Assembly (NCBI RefSeq): GCF_963668385.1
Contig: NZ_OY764327.1
Span: forward strand, 5,774,724-5,838,723
Source of the DNA: an uncultured Carboxylicivirga sp.
GTDB lineage: Bacteria; Bacteroidota; Bacteroidia; Bacteroidales; Marinilabiliaceae
Direction of reading: 5' to 3'
Length of the DNA stretch: 64,000 bases
Part shown: positions 1 through 9,455 of the stretch, one piece after another
Position numbering within the stretch: position 1 is the stretch's first letter
How the letters are laid out: each line of letters begins with the position of its first letter
Position numbers and translations under genes: made by a program
Notes under the pieces: generated by a model
Database searches by the model: none
The model's input: the letters and a program-made list of their open reading frames with translations, nothing else
Told to the model about the DNA's origin: nothing

Positions 1-1197
1 TTAAGTATTGTATCAAACGAAGGTGTTTTTGCCGCAAATAAAAACAATCCCGATTGGATAATGAAAAGTATTGAAACACTCTATCCTGACACCTATGAAA
101 ATCAACTGAATCAGATTAAAAATGGAGAAATTGTTATAAATAGTGATGCTGATAGTTTGCATGTATATGTACCTCTTCAAATTGCTAATACGGGCATTAA
201 CTGGCAGGTTAGGTTTTCGGTTGATCGCGATTTAATTATGAAAAGGGCTAATGAATTAATGAGAGGACAAATCATGATTGGCATCATACTTTTATTAGTA
301 TCGCTATTTGGTACAATATGGTATGTTTCAAGGTTAATCAAACCAGTGAGTGGCATGGTAAAAATTGCTAACTCAATAGCAAAAGGCGACTTAACTGATT
401 CTTCTCAGATGGATGCCAGCAACGATGAAATAGGTATGCTTGTTAATGCTTTCCGGGAAATGCAGGAAAATTTAAAAGAAATTGTAATGGGTACAGTAGA
501 AAGTGCTGAACAAATTGCATCGGCAAGTGCCCAATTAAGTTCAACAAGTATTAGCCTATCCCAGGGAGCTTCAGAACAAGCCTCTTCATTGGAAGAAATA
601 TCATCAACAATGGAAGAAATTGCCAGCAATGTTACCAACAACACCAACAATGCTTCCATAACCAATGATTACGCAAAAAAATCAGCCAAAGAAATACAAC
701 TAGTTAATACTGCATCGAAGCAAAGTATGGATGCCGTCAATAAAATAGCCGAAAAAATTACCGTAATCAATGATATTGCAATGCAAACAAATATTTTATC
801 ATTGAATGCTGCTGTTGAAGCTGCCAGAGCTGGAGAAGCAGGTAAAGGTTTTGCTGTTGTTGCCATTGAAGTTAGAAAGCTAGCTGAAGTATCGAAAAAA
901 TCAGCAGATGATATTGTAAAAGAAACTGGAACTAGCGTAACTGTTACAAGCGACACCGAAAAAAGACTAACAGCAATTATACCCGAAATAGAAAAAACAG
1001 CAGAGTTAATTGAAGAAATAGCTGTTGCCAGTAAAGAACAGAACTCAGGTGTTGATCAGGTTAATTTAGCGATACAAGAATTAAATAATGTAACACAACA
1101 AAACACCTCAGTTTCAGAACAGGTTGCAGCCAGTGCCGAACAACTTAGTGCGCAAGCCAAAAATCTAAAAACAAAAATTAGCTTTTTTAAAATATAA
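1..1197 (+). CDS. Methyl-accepting chemotaxis protein, 5' truncated by window edge
   Basis: Membrane chemoreceptor that passes an extracellular ligand signal to CheA/CheW. The frame is open from base 1, so the true start lies outside the window; the Met at 61 is internal. The 398 visible residues give the end of a periplasmic sensor domain (dCache-like, inferred), a membrane segment at about residues 90-110, a HAMP domain to about 165, then the long signalling coiled coil. The hairpin tip is unmistakable: [20 protein letters not shown] at about 270-290. The protein ends shortly after the bundle with no CheB/CheR pentapeptide tether visible. No other chemotaxis gene is nearby. Family assignment is secure; the ligand is unknown. 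Confidence 0.95.
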   Translation, partial: LSIVSNEGVFAANKNNPDWIMKSIETLYPDTYENQLNQIKNGEIVINSDADSLHVYVPLQIANTGINWQVRFSVDRDLIMKRANELMRGQIMIGIILLLVSLFGTIWYVSRLIKPVSGMVKIANSIAKGDLTDSSQMDASNDEIGMLVNAFREMQENLKEIVMGTVESAEQIASASAQLSSTSISLSQGASEQASSLEEISSTMEEIASNVTNNTNNASITNDYAKKSAKEIQLVNTASKQSMDAVNKIAEKITVINDIAMQTNILSLNAAVEAARAGEAGKGFAVVAIEVRKLAEVSKKSADDIVKETGTSVTVTSDTEKRLTAIIPEIEKTAELIEEIAVASKEQNSGVDQVNLAIQELNNVTQQNTSVSEQVAASAEQLSAQAKNLKTKISFFKI

Positions 1198-1214
1198 CCG
1201 ACAAATTAATAACA

Positions 1215-1249
1215 GAAGAGGCAATTCACATTTAAGTTGCCTCTTTTTT
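1215..1249 (+). terminator. Rho-independent terminator after the chemoreceptor
   Basis: Inverted repeat GAGGCAA (1218-1224) / TTGCCTC (1237-1243) followed by six T residues, 20 nt after the chemoreceptor stop. The A-rich left flank makes it partly usable from the other strand, where the convergent DUF418 gene ends at 1274. Confidence 0.85.
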
Positions 1250-1273
1250 ATATCACAACCCTTCATTCAAAAA

Positions 1274-2473
1274 CTATTTAAGCTTATTGGGTAATCGAAA
1301 ATTAAAGAAAGTAAGTGCACGCCAAAACCATTCCAGCGGGCCATATTTATAATTTTTAAACCATATCTGACAGAACCACATCTGAAACACCCAAAACAGT
1401 ATCGCATACAAAAAGCTAAGCGTATCGCCCAAATACTGATATAATGCTAAACCATAGCCATAAAACAAGGGGACACCAACTAATGGTTGCATCACATAAC
1501 TGGTTAAGCTCATTCGGCCATATTGCGATAATGCAGTAAAGATACCTGCAGATCGAAATCGATAATACAACAACATAAATCCACCAATCCACATTGATAA
1601 TATCGACAGATTACTAAAAATTCCAGCCAACTCGGTAATTAACGATTTCTGAGTATCATTACTCCCAATAAGCGTTGGTAAATAATGACTAATTAGTTGA
1701 AAAACAGATAAACAAGCAAAGCCAAGCCCTAATAAGCGCCAAAGCAGAGGCTTGTTATTCTCCGATTTTTCAAAAAAACCAATTCGGCCTAAAATCATTC
1801 CAATAACAAATAAACCAAACAATTGATACACTCTGGCTGATGCAATCGTCCATTTTACAATCATTATAAATGCAATGCCCGAATTATGCCGTAACACATC
1901 ACCAAACGATCCACTGCAAAAGGTTTGAAAAGCAGTACCCCAGTCGCCCCAATCACGCTGAATGATAAATTCAGGATTTACGAAACTATAAATCAATTCA
2001 TAAAATCGGGTAACATGCAAAAGCAATATGGCCGCTACGGCAACCAGAAATTTTGTGGGCACCTTATAGAAGAAAATCAACGGCAGCCCCATCAAGGCAT
2101 ATATGCGTAAAATATCGCCTACATAAATTAACGAATGTATATACCCAAGAGCAAGCAGTATAATTAAACGCCAAACAAAACGTCCTCTAAAGTCAATACC
2201 TCTTCGCTCCTGCCCCCTCATTTGAATAAAAAAGCTAAAGCCAAACAATACCGAGAAAATTGCATATGATTTTCCGGCAAATAAAAAGAAGATAACATCG
2301 CGCAATACTTTATCGACACCACCAAGAATTTCGGGATTAAACTGAGGCGGCCAATAAAAATCGAAATGCTCCAACGAATGCAGTAAAAGAATACCTGTCA
2401 AGGCTAAACCTCTTAGGGCATCAACCACAACTATACGTGGTTTTGAAATGGGATTTGTTAGCGTTTTATTCAT
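1274..2473 (-). CDS. DUF418 (YeiB-like) multi-pass membrane protein
   Basis: Integral membrane protein of about 399 residues. The N-terminal motif DALRGLALTGILLLH and the C-terminal DUF418 block (YGRMSLTSYVMQP, then GPLEWFWRAL) are typical of the YeiB/DUF418 family. These resemble acyltransferase-3 type membrane proteins, but their substrate is generally unknown. The start was set at the Met at 2473 (MNKTLTNP...) because the 13 residues gained by starting at 2512 are not typical family sequence. The gene is single and convergent with the chemoreceptor. Transport or acyl transfer is possible; neither is shown. Confidence 0.85.
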   Translation of the reverse strand: MNKTLTNPISKPRIVVVDALRGLALTGILLLHSLEHFDFYWPPQFNPEILGGVDKVLRDVIFFLFAGKSYAIFSVLFGFSFFIQMRGQERRGIDFRGRFVWRLIILLALGYIHSLIYVGDILRIYALMGLPLIFFYKVPTKFLVAVAAILLLHVTRFYELIYSFVNPEFIIQRDWGDWGTAFQTFCSGSFGDVLRHNSGIAFIMIVKWTIASARVYQLFGLFVIGMILGRIGFFEKSENNKPLLWRLLGLGFACLSVFQLISHYLPTLIGSNDTQKSLITELAGIFSNLSILSMWIGGFMLLYYRFRSAGIFTALSQYGRMSLTSYVMQPLVGVPLFYGYGLALYQYLGDTLSFLYAILFWVFQMWFCQIWFKNYKYGPLEWFWRALTFFNFRLPNKLK

Positions 2474-2619
2474 TTTATCAGGATTAAACACCTCAAAAAT
2501 AAATAAAAACACACATTACAAATGATGCAATTAGTTCAAAAAATGGTTCATATGTTACCAAACATGAAAGTAAAATTAATGCACAAGCAAAACTTCTTAC
2601 CTTTTCTTAATCGTTCGTA

Positions 2620-2655
2620 AAAAGAAAGAGGACTGCCAAACGGCAGCCCTCTTTT
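2620..2655 (-). terminator. Terminator of the galactose operon
   Basis: Ten-base stem GAGGACTGCC (2628-2637) / GGCAGCCCTC (2642-2651) with one G-T pair and an AAAC loop. On the minus strand it is followed by a pyrimidine run ending in five T. It lies 22 nt beyond the gluP stop. The T4 on the other side could give weak plus-strand function too. Confidence 0.8.
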
Positions 2656-2676
2656 CAGTGTAATCAGTTGTGTTGA

Positions 2677-3885
2677 TTATCTGATTTTAGATCCTTTTTG
2701 AGCAAAGAAAATCAAATACAAATAGTAAACAAACAATGCACTAACCGCAGCAATAACTCCGGCAGCAGTTTGAACACCACCCATAATAGGCATTAAAATA
2801 GCAGCTCCAATAACTGAAGTAGCAATAATACCCGAAGCCACATCGGCATGTGGTCCTAAATCTTCTAAAGCCAAGCTATAGATTACCGGCCACATAATTG
2901 AGTGGAATAAACCAGTACCTAAGAACAACCACATAGCAATGTTACCATCCATTACAATGGCACCTGTTAACATAGCTGCTCCACCAATAGCACAAGCGGT
3001 AAGAATAGTACCAGCTTTATATTTTTGCAAAACAAAAATACCTAATACACGACCTACCATTAGACCTCCCCAGTAATATTTCAACATATCAGTGGTTGAA
3101 GTAGAAATAGTAGCTCCTGCATTATCAGCAAAATCAGCAAAGAAACTAGGAATACCTATTTCGATACCCATATAAACAAAGATGGCTAATGAACCTAACC
3201 AAACGTGAGTATATTTAAATGCACTTGATTTATGCTTAGTACCTCCTTCTGCTTCTGCTTTTTCCTGCTCTTCTTTAATATTAGGAAGTTTAAGGAAAAA
3301 CATGATAATTAAGATAACAGCAGTTGCTACACCAATACCCACAAATGGCCATTGAACAATCTCCTGAATCTTAGAATTTGATAAAGTTTCGCCTTCACCC
3401 AACTTAGGCGTTACTAATAAGATAGAAACAAAGATAGGTGCAATTACAGTAGCTACTGAGTTTAACGCATTAGTTAGAGTTAAACGACTTGCTGAACTTT
3501 CTTTAGGGCCTAAAGCTACCACGTAAGGAGCAGCTGCAACCTGAAGAATTACAACACCAATAGCAAAAATGGATACTGCACTTAGGAACCCATAGTAACC
3601 AAACCCTACGCCAGGAATACTGGCAAAGAAACCTAAGGCGATTAATCCTAATCCTGTAAAGATTGAAAAACGATAACCAATTTTATTAATTAAGAAACCT
3701 ACAGGCACTGATAGTACATAGGCTCCGTAAAAGAATGTATTTGGTAATTGTTTCTGAACATCGTTCAAACCAAAGGCATCTTTCAAGAATTCGATGGTTG
3801 AATTATTCATTGTAGTAATAAAGCCAAACAAGAAAAAAAGCGAGGCCATTACTATCAATGGAAATAAATATTTATTCTTACTCAT
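2677..3885 (-). CDS. gluP: Glucose/galactose MFS transporter (FucP/GluP family)
   Basis: Twelve-helix major facilitator of 402 residues in the FucP/GluP sugar:H+ symporter family. The first helix carries the family-typical pattern FLFGFITTMNNS. A charged cytoplasmic loop (about residues 200-220) separates the two six-helix halves, and the C-terminal half has the MVGRVLG motif. It is the last gene of the galactose cluster, behind galM with a 135-nt gap that contains a hairpin. That position makes galactose (or galactose plus glucose) the likely substrate. Context supports galactose; the family alone would not separate glucose, galactose or fucose. Confidence 0.88.
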   Translation of the reverse strand: MSKNKYLFPLIVMASLFFLFGFITTMNNSTIEFLKDAFGLNDVQKQLPNTFFYGAYVLSVPVGFLINKIGYRFSIFTGLGLIALGFFASIPGVGFGYYGFLSAVSIFAIGVVILQVAAAPYVVALGPKESSASRLTLTNALNSVATVIAPIFVSILLVTPKLGEGETLSNSKIQEIVQWPFVGIGVATAVILIIMFFLKLPNIKEEQEKAEAEGGTKHKSSAFKYTHVWLGSLAIFVYMGIEIGIPSFFADFADNAGATISTSTTDMLKYYWGGLMVGRVLGIFVLQKYKAGTILTACAIGGAAMLTGAIVMDGNIAMWLFLGTGLFHSIMWPVIYSLALEDLGPHADVASGIIATSVIGAAILMPIMGGVQTAAGVIAAVSALFVYYLYLIFFAQKGSKIR

Positions 3886-3919
3886 GATTATGATTTTTAA
3901 GTTTATTAGTTTTTAGGCA

Positions 3920-3946
3920 GTAGTCTGTAGTATTAATACAGACTAC
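3920..3946 (-). other. Intergenic hairpin between galM and gluP
   Basis: Perfect 10-bp inverted repeat GTAGTCTGTA (3920-3929) / TACAGACTAC (3937-3946) with a 7-nt loop, about 35 nt upstream of the gluP start. No T run follows on the minus strand, so it is not a standard terminator. It may set transporter level relative to the enzymes through mRNA processing, stability or partial termination; this is inference. Confidence 0.6.
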
Positions 3947-4020
3947 CCAGAAATTAAATAGTATCGTTGTTATAAATACCCATCAAATTTCTATCATCTA
4001 AAACTAATGATCTGATCTAT

Positions 4021-5049
4021 TTATTGGATTGAAAATTTATAAACACAAGTATGTTTGTAGACCTCACCCGGCTTTAATACAGCATTTGGGTAATTTTCTT
4101 TATTAGGTGAATCAGGGAAAATTTGCGTTTCCATAGCTACACCAGCCCATTTCTCAATAGGATTACCCAATTTACCAGTTTCAGAACTATCAAAGTGTCC
4201 TCCTGTGTAAATCTGAATTCCAGGTTGATCAGTAAATACTTCCATGCAACGTCCTGTTTCCTCATCCGATAAACGAGCAGCTAAACGTAACATTCCATCA
4301 TAGCCATCAATTACGAAGTTATGATCGATACCATTTACCATATTTACTTGTTCATCATCAGTATTAACAGCTTCTCCAATAGCTTTGGTATCCACAAAAT
4401 CCATTGGTGTACCTTTTACTTCAGCAATTTCGCCAGTAACAGTTCCAATCTCAGCTGATAGCGGAGTATATTTCGAAGCGTTTAATTCCAATAATTGGTT
4501 TTCAACAGTACCCTTTCCTGCTCCTTTTAAGTTAAAATAAGCATGACTGGTAAGGTTGATGATAGTTGCTTTTGATGTTTCAGCAGCATATTCAATAACC
4601 AATTCGTTTTCATCAGTTAATCCGTAAACCACTTCAACTTTCAACTCGCCAGGATATCCTTGATCTCCATCAGGACTAACCAAGGTTAATTTATAAGCCT
4701 GAGCAAAACGATCTTCTTCGTATGGAGTTACATCCCACACACGGTTATTGAAACCATCAACTCCACCATGAAGGTGATTAGGAGCATTGTTGCAATCCAA
4801 CTGATAATCTACACCATCGAGGCTGAACTGACCTTTAACAATACGGTTCGAGAAACGTCCGCAAAGAGCTCCGAAATATCCGTCGCCTGCCAACGCTTCT
4901 TCAACGCTTTGATATCCGATAACCACATCATCAAGATTACCATCTTTATCAGGAACAGTGATTCCCACCAACTGTCCACCACGACCAATAAATGTAACCT
5001 CTACATTATTGGCATTTTTTAATTTAAAAACATCAGATGCTTTTGTCAT
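4021..5049 (-). CDS. galM: Aldose 1-epimerase (galactose mutarotase)
   Basis: Interconverts the alpha and beta anomers of galactose so that galactokinase can act. Length (342 aa) is normal for the family. Visible motifs are NNAPNHLHGG, the catalytic-His segment NLTSHAYFNL, VTGEIAEVKGTPMDF, IDHNFVIDGYD and the C-terminal AMETQIFPDSPN segment that holds the catalytic Glu. No signal peptide, so cytoplasmic. It follows galK with a 21-nt gap on the same strand, inside the Leloir operon. Confidence 0.95.
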   Translation of the reverse strand: MTKASDVFKLKNANNVEVTFIGRGGQLVGITVPDKDGNLDDVVIGYQSVEEALAGDGYFGALCGRFSNRIVKGQFSLDGVDYQLDCNNAPNHLHGGVDGFNNRVWDVTPYEEDRFAQAYKLTLVSPDGDQGYPGELKVEVVYGLTDENELVIEYAAETSKATIINLTSHAYFNLKGAGKGTVENQLLELNASKYTPLSAEIGTVTGEIAEVKGTPMDFVDTKAIGEAVNTDDEQVNMVNGIDHNFVIDGYDGMLRLAARLSDEETGRCMEVFTDQPGIQIYTGGHFDSSETGKLGNPIEKWAGVAMETQIFPDSPNKENYPNAVLKPGEVYKHTCVYKFSIQ

Positions 5050-5070
5050 GATTCGATTTTTTAGTTTTGA

Positions 5071-6360
5071 TTATAATTCAACTCTAACCGAACCTTTTGG
5101 ACGGATAAATAATTTATGACATTTACCTTCGCCGTAAACGTGCTCTAATGTTTTTACATAAGTATCAACCAAGTCTTGAGGAACGAAAGCCTGGATAGTA
5201 CCACCGAATCCACCCCCGTGAACACGCCATGCTCCTTTTCCTTTCAATACCATTTCGCTTAATGCCAAACCTAATGATACCACTTGCTCATCTTTGTGAA
5301 CGATATCATAAATATTTTGATTGTACATGTATGAGCTATATCCCGACTCGATTACCATTTTAAGGAAAGCATCAAAATCGTTGTTTTCCAAAGCAGCAAC
5401 CTGATCTGCCACACGTTGGTTATCTCCCTGGAAGTGATAAGCACGTAAGATAGCACGATCACCAGTTTTTGTGCGGATTTCAGGAATTTTCTCAACGATT
5501 TCTTCCAATGTTGTTTGACGAAGAACTTCTTTACCTAATTCTTTGGCTACTGATTTCATTTCAGTTGGTAACGAAGCATATTCTTCTTGTGAAGCAGGAT
5601 CATCATGACCACCACCCACATCGGTAATCACCAAAGCATAGTTAGTTGCAACAAAATCGAAATCCAATGCTTTTACAATAGGTTTCGACGGATCTTCGAA
5701 ATCGATAGTAATCAAACCACCAACAGAACAAGCTGTTTGATCCATCAAACCACAAGGTTTTCCGAAGAAATTATTTTCAGCCCATTGACCTACAATTGCA
5801 TTTTCAACAGCATCTAATTTTCCATCGTTAAATAAGTGGCTGATAATAGCGCCAATCAACACCTCGAAAGAAGCTGATGAACTCAAGCCAGAACCAGCAG
5901 GCACACGACCTTCGATACAAGCATCAAAACCACCAATTGTATATCCAAGCTCTTTTAAACGAGCACTGATACCTTTAACAATTGATCCTGAGGTATAAAA
6001 TTGAGATTCGTCTATAGAAAGATCAGATAAGTCAACCTGAAATTGAGGATAACCTTCTGATTTAATTGTAATGATATCGGTACCATTAGCTGCAGCAACA
6101 GCAATGTTATCAAGGTTAACAGCACCTGCTAATACACGTCCGTAGTTATGATCGGTGTGATTACCACCAATTTCGGTACGTCCTGGTGATGAAAACAACA
6201 TAACGTCGTCTTTACCAAAAGTTTCCTGAAAAGTAGCCATTAAAGCCTCATAGCGCTCAGCCTGAGTTTTTAATACAGCACCTTCAGTACCATATAATTC
6301 TTTAAAGGAAGCGTTATCGCCACCATTAATTTTACCAATAAGTTCGTTAATTTTTGACAT
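5071..6360 (-). CDS. galK: Galactokinase
   Basis: Phosphorylates galactose to galactose 1-phosphate; GHMP kinase fold, cytoplasmic. The galactokinase signature is at residues 60-72 (GRTEIGGNHTDHN), the ATP-binding GHMP loop at 151-167 (GRVPAGSGLSSSASFEV) and the third motif near 385-400 (RVHGGGFGGTIQAF). At 429 aa it is longer than E. coli GalK, with an N-terminal extension of about 50 residues before the signature, as seen in other Bacteroidota galactokinases. It lies 26 nt downstream of galT and 21 nt upstream of galM. Confidence 0.95.
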   Translation of the reverse strand: MSKINELIGKINGGDNASFKELYGTEGAVLKTQAERYEALMATFQETFGKDDVMLFSSPGRTEIGGNHTDHNYGRVLAGAVNLDNIAVAAANGTDIITIKSEGYPQFQVDLSDLSIDESQFYTSGSIVKGISARLKELGYTIGGFDACIEGRVPAGSGLSSSASFEVLIGAIISHLFNDGKLDAVENAIVGQWAENNFFGKPCGLMDQTACSVGGLITIDFEDPSKPIVKALDFDFVATNYALVITDVGGGHDDPASQEEYASLPTEMKSVAKELGKEVLRQTTLEEIVEKIPEIRTKTGDRAILRAYHFQGDNQRVADQVAALENNDFDAFLKMVIESGYSSYMYNQNIYDIVHKDEQVVSLGLALSEMVLKGKGAWRVHGGGFGGTIQAFVPQDLVDTYVKTLEHVYGEGKCHKLFIRPKGSVRVEL

Positions 6361-6386
6361 AACTTTATTTTGAATTTAGTCGTTGA

Positions 6387-7433
6387 TTATTTTGATTTAT
6401 AATGTACGGTTGGCAAAGCACGCAAACGTTCTGCGGCTTGCTCAGCTGTAATATCGCGTTGAGCGTTGGCCATCATTTCGTATCCAACCATAAACTTCTT
6501 AACACTAGCAGAACGTAACAATGGAGGATAAAAGTGCATATGAAGATGCCATTCGGGATGATCTTCTCCATCAGTTGGTGCTTGGTGTATACCTGCCGAA
6601 TAAGGGAAAGATACTTCAAAAAGATTATCATACATCACTGTAAGTTTCTTATAAACATCAGCTAAAGCTAGTTTTTCGTCTTCGGTAAGATCAGTTAGTT
6701 TAGCTACAGCTCTTTTGCTCACAATCATGGCTTCAAAAGGCCATGTTGCCCAAAAAGGAACCAATGCTACGAAATGATCGTTTTCAACCAATAGACGCTC
6801 TTTGTCTTTCAATTCCTCCTCAACATAGTCGCCTAACAGAGTTGTTCCGTTAGCATCAAAGTACTCTTTTTGCTTTTGTTGTTCTTTAGCAGGCTCAACT
6901 GGCACAGAGAATTGTCCCCAAATTTGGCCGTGAGGGTGAGGATTACTACATCCCATAATATCACCTTTGTTCTCAAAAATCTGAACATAGTTGATGTAAT
7001 CAAGCTTACCAATTTCTTCGTATTCTTTTGTCCACAAGTCAACTACTTTTTTAATTCCTTCCACATCCATTTCAGGAATCGTTAAATCGTGACGTGGCGA
7101 AAAACAGATTACTTTACAGAAGCCTCTCTCGCTTACTGCTTTAAATAAACCTTTTTTCTCAAATTCGCCTTGAGGAATATCTGGTACTAAAGCGCTAAAA
7201 TCGTTTTGAAATACGAAAGTATCTTTGTAATCAGGGTTTTTAAAGCCACCGGCTCTTTCGTTACCCGGGCACAAATAACATTTTTCGTCGTATTGAGGAC
7301 GCTCGTCAACAGCAGGTTTTTCAACCTTACCTTGCCAAGGTCTTTTTGTACGATGTGGCGACACCAATACCCATTCTCCATTTAGAGGATTGTATCGACG
7401 ATGCGAGTGCTCTGTAAATTGAAAAGTATCCAT
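6387..7433 (-). CDS. galT: Galactose-1-phosphate uridylyltransferase
   Basis: Exchanges galactose 1-phosphate with UDP-glucose to give UDP-galactose and glucose 1-phosphate. The active-site histidine motif HPHGQ is at residues 166-170. An N-terminal CYLC pair (52-55) and the C-terminal HLHMHFYPP segment match the class I GalT metal and structural sites. Length is 348 aa, as expected. It is the first enzyme gene after the NUDIX regulator (20-nt gap). No galE is in the window, so UDP-galactose epimerase must be encoded elsewhere. Confidence 0.95.
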   Translation of the reverse strand: MDTFQFTEHSHRRYNPLNGEWVLVSPHRTKRPWQGKVEKPAVDERPQYDEKCYLCPGNERAGGFKNPDYKDTFVFQNDFSALVPDIPQGEFEKKGLFKAVSERGFCKVICFSPRHDLTIPEMDVEGIKKVVDLWTKEYEEIGKLDYINYVQIFENKGDIMGCSNPHPHGQIWGQFSVPVEPAKEQQKQKEYFDANGTTLLGDYVEEELKDKERLLVENDHFVALVPFWATWPFEAMIVSKRAVAKLTDLTEDEKLALADVYKKLTVMYDNLFEVSFPYSAGIHQAPTDGEDHPEWHLHMHFYPPLLRSASVKKFMVGYEMMANAQRDITAEQAAERLRALPTVHYKSK

Positions 7434-7453
7434 TTTATATGATTTATTGTTAT

Positions 7454-8164
7454 TTATAATTTTATTGCATTGCGAAAAATCGGTTCTACGACACTACTTT
7501 CTCCTATCCCTTTGAATCTAAAGTAATAAGCACCTCTTTTTGATTCCGACATATCTTTTTCTTCCAATTGTTCTAACATTTTTAACGAGAGAACTTTCTT
7601 TCGAAAATTACCTGGATCAAACTCTTTTTGAAAAATAGCTGTATATAAATTACGAAGTTGTGTAATGGTAAATTTCTCTGGTAATAATTGACGACCAATC
7701 AGATTATAGGTAGCCTTCAAACGAAGTTTTTCAAAAGCTATTTTAAACATCTCGTCGTGGTCAAAAATTAAAGGAGGAACCTCATCAATGGCAAACCATT
7801 TAGCTCCAAATTTCTCTATTAATTGATTCGAATGTTTTTCAATCCGGATTAAAGCATTAAATAGTACTGTTAATACACTGCCTCCAGGATCGCGTTCAGG
7901 CTTTGAAAAAACATGCACCTGCTCCAAATATATATCGGTTAAACCAGTAATATATTGCAAAACTCTTAAGGCTGCCGTTTCCGCCGATTCATCTTCTTGC
8001 AACCATCCTCCAATTAACGACCATTCGCCTTGCGCAGGCGGAATTATTCGCTTAAACAGCAATAATTTCAATTGATCTTGCTCATAGCCAAAAATAACAC
8101 AGTCGACTGATACAAATCGCTTTATCTTTTGATATTGGCTATAAAGTGGTTGCTGATTTTCCAT
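7454..8164 (-). CDS. NUDIX-winged-helix transcriptional regulator of the galactose operon
   Basis: Probable sugar-responsive regulator of 236 residues: an N-terminal NUDIX-fold domain (about 10-145) joined to a C-terminal winged helix (about 150-225). This is the architecture of NrtR and of the Bacteroides AraR-type regulators, where the NUDIX domain acts as effector sensor. The Nudix box is kept in spacing (GGWLQEDE...) but the catalytic REUxEE core reads RVLQYI, so hydrolase activity is very unlikely. It is the first gene of the galT-galK-galM-gluP transcript, which points to galactose or a derivative as effector (inference). The start lies 4 nt from a -7 box, suggesting a leaderless message. 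Confidence 0.88.
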   Translation of the reverse strand: MENQQPLYSQYQKIKRFVSVDCVIFGYEQDQLKLLLFKRIIPPAQGEWSLIGGWLQEDESAETAALRVLQYITGLTDIYLEQVHVFSKPERDPGGSVLTVLFNALIRIEKHSNQLIEKFGAKWFAIDEVPPLIFDHDEMFKIAFEKLRLKATYNLIGRQLLPEKFTITQLRNLYTAIFQKEFDPGNFRKKVLSLKMLEQLEEKDMSESKRGAYYFRFKGIGESSVVEPIFRNAIKL

Positions 8165-8168
8165 GTGT

Positions 8169-8224
8169 CAAATATAAAAGTAAAAATTACTTTTAAAAAT
8201 ATTTTAAACGTATTTTTTACTTTT
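8169..8224 (-). promoter_or_regulatory. Promoter and operator of the galactose operon
   Basis: On the minus strand a perfect Bacteroidota -7 box TATATTTG lies at 8169-8176. Directly upstream is an inverted repeat AAAAGTAA-AAA-TTACTTTT (8176-8194). A third half-site TTACTTTT is at 8217-8224, exactly 30 bp from its counterpart at 8187. A dyad covering the core promoter plus a half-site three helical turns away fits an autoregulated, looping or tandem-bound repressor site. The NUDIX regulator is the obvious candidate binder. Motifs are seen; binding is inferred. Confidence 0.65.
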
Positions 8225-8377
8225 ATTACATAAAATCAGCTCACATTTTTACAATAAAGTATTCTACTAATTCAACCCCACCACACATTCTTAATGAACA
8301 ACATCATCATAACTAAAACCTTTACTTTATAGATAGTTGTTTGTATCTTACAATAAGAAACCAAAGCAACTCTTTTA

Positions 8378-9343
8378 ATGAAAGCTAATTATTACTCCAA
8401 ATATGGCTCTCATGAAGTTCTCGAAGTCAGAGACATTCCAACACCTGTACCCAAGAAGAATGAACTGTTGATAAGAATTTACGCCACAACGGTAAACCGA
8501 ACTGACACAGCAATGCTAGAGGCAAAATTATGGATAATGCGTATTCTTAATGGAATAAATAAGCCATACAATCCAATTTTAGGCACTGATTTTTCGGGTG
8601 TGGTTGAAGCAGTTGGTACAAGAGTTAAATCCTATAAAGTGGGCGACAAAGTTTTTGGTTTTGATGAATTGGGACTTAGCTCCCAAGCCCAATACATGTG
8701 TGTGTCGGAACACAAACCAATATCTTTAATTAACAAAAACACATCATTTGCCGAGGCTGCAGCCCTTTGTGAAGGAGCACATTATGCTTATCATTTCATC
8801 GACAAAATAGAAATTAAGCCTGGTGATAAAGTACTGGTTAATGGAGGTACTGGTGCTATTGGTTCTGCTGTTATCCAACTACTGGTACATTATGGAGGTA
8901 TCATAACTGCCACCTGTAAAAAACAACACTTTAATTTGGTAAAAGAATTAGGAGCTCACGAAGTAATCGACTATGAGAATGAAAATTTTATAGAATCAAC
9001 AAAAACATATAACTATATATTCGATACTATTGGGAGTACAACTTTTAATGATTGTAAAAAGATTTTAGAGCCAGACGGGACCTACATTTCATCAAATCCT
9101 AAAACATATTACAAAAACATTTTCTTAGCCTTATTTAGCGAGTATACAAATGGTAAAAAAATTAAATTCCCGTTTCCAAACAATCCACATGCCACCATTA
9201 ACTTAATCAGTCATTTATCAAAACAAGGTGTATTTAAACCATTAATAGATAAAATTTATCCTTTCGAAGATATTAAAGATGCCTACCAATATGTATTAAG
9301 TGGTGAAAAAATAGGAAATGTTATTATATCATATACCGAATAA
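8378..9343 (+). CDS. NAD(P)H-dependent MDR-family oxidoreductase (quinone reductase-like)
   Basis: Medium-chain dehydrogenase/reductase of 321 residues without the structural-zinc cysteines, so closest to quinone oxidoreductase/enoyl reductase members. The GroES-like N-terminal domain contains NPILGTDFSGVVEAVG and YKVGDKVFGF. The Rossmann domain has the nucleotide loop VLVNGGTGAIGSAVIQL at about 150-166, followed by AHEVIDYENE. It is transcribed divergently from the galactose operon and has no clear functional partner. The substrate is unknown. Confidence 0.88.
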   Translation: MKANYYSKYGSHEVLEVRDIPTPVPKKNELLIRIYATTVNRTDTAMLEAKLWIMRILNGINKPYNPILGTDFSGVVEAVGTRVKSYKVGDKVFGFDELGLSSQAQYMCVSEHKPISLINKNTSFAEAAALCEGAHYAYHFIDKIEIKPGDKVLVNGGTGAIGSAVIQLLVHYGGIITATCKKQHFNLVKELGAHEVIDYENENFIESTKTYNYIFDTIGSTTFNDCKKILEPDGTYISSNPKTYYKNIFLALFSEYTNGKKIKFPFPNNPHATINLISHLSKQGVFKPLIDKIYPFEDIKDAYQYVLSGEKIGNVIISYTE

Positions 9344-9401
9344 GGAATAATTATAATTAATAAAAATTAAATATCGCTTTTAAAATTTGATAGATTCCAA
9401 T

Positions 9402-9409
9402 TACATTTG
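9402..9409 (+). promoter_or_regulatory. Candidate -7 box of the TonB receptor operon
   Basis: TACATTTG, an exact TAnnTTTG match, 46 nt before the receptor start. A TTTG lies at 9386-9389 but the spacing is too short for a normal -33 element, so only the -7 box is proposed. Confidence 0.5.
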
Positions 9410-9455
9410 TTAACAACTATACCGAAAACATTACAACCAAATTTATACCCAACCT

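Noticed and set aside
9386..9409. Full -33/-7 promoter (TTTG...TACATTTG) before the TonB receptor
   Set aside because: The two boxes are only 12 nt apart, too close for the usual about 19-nt spacing; only the -7 box was kept.
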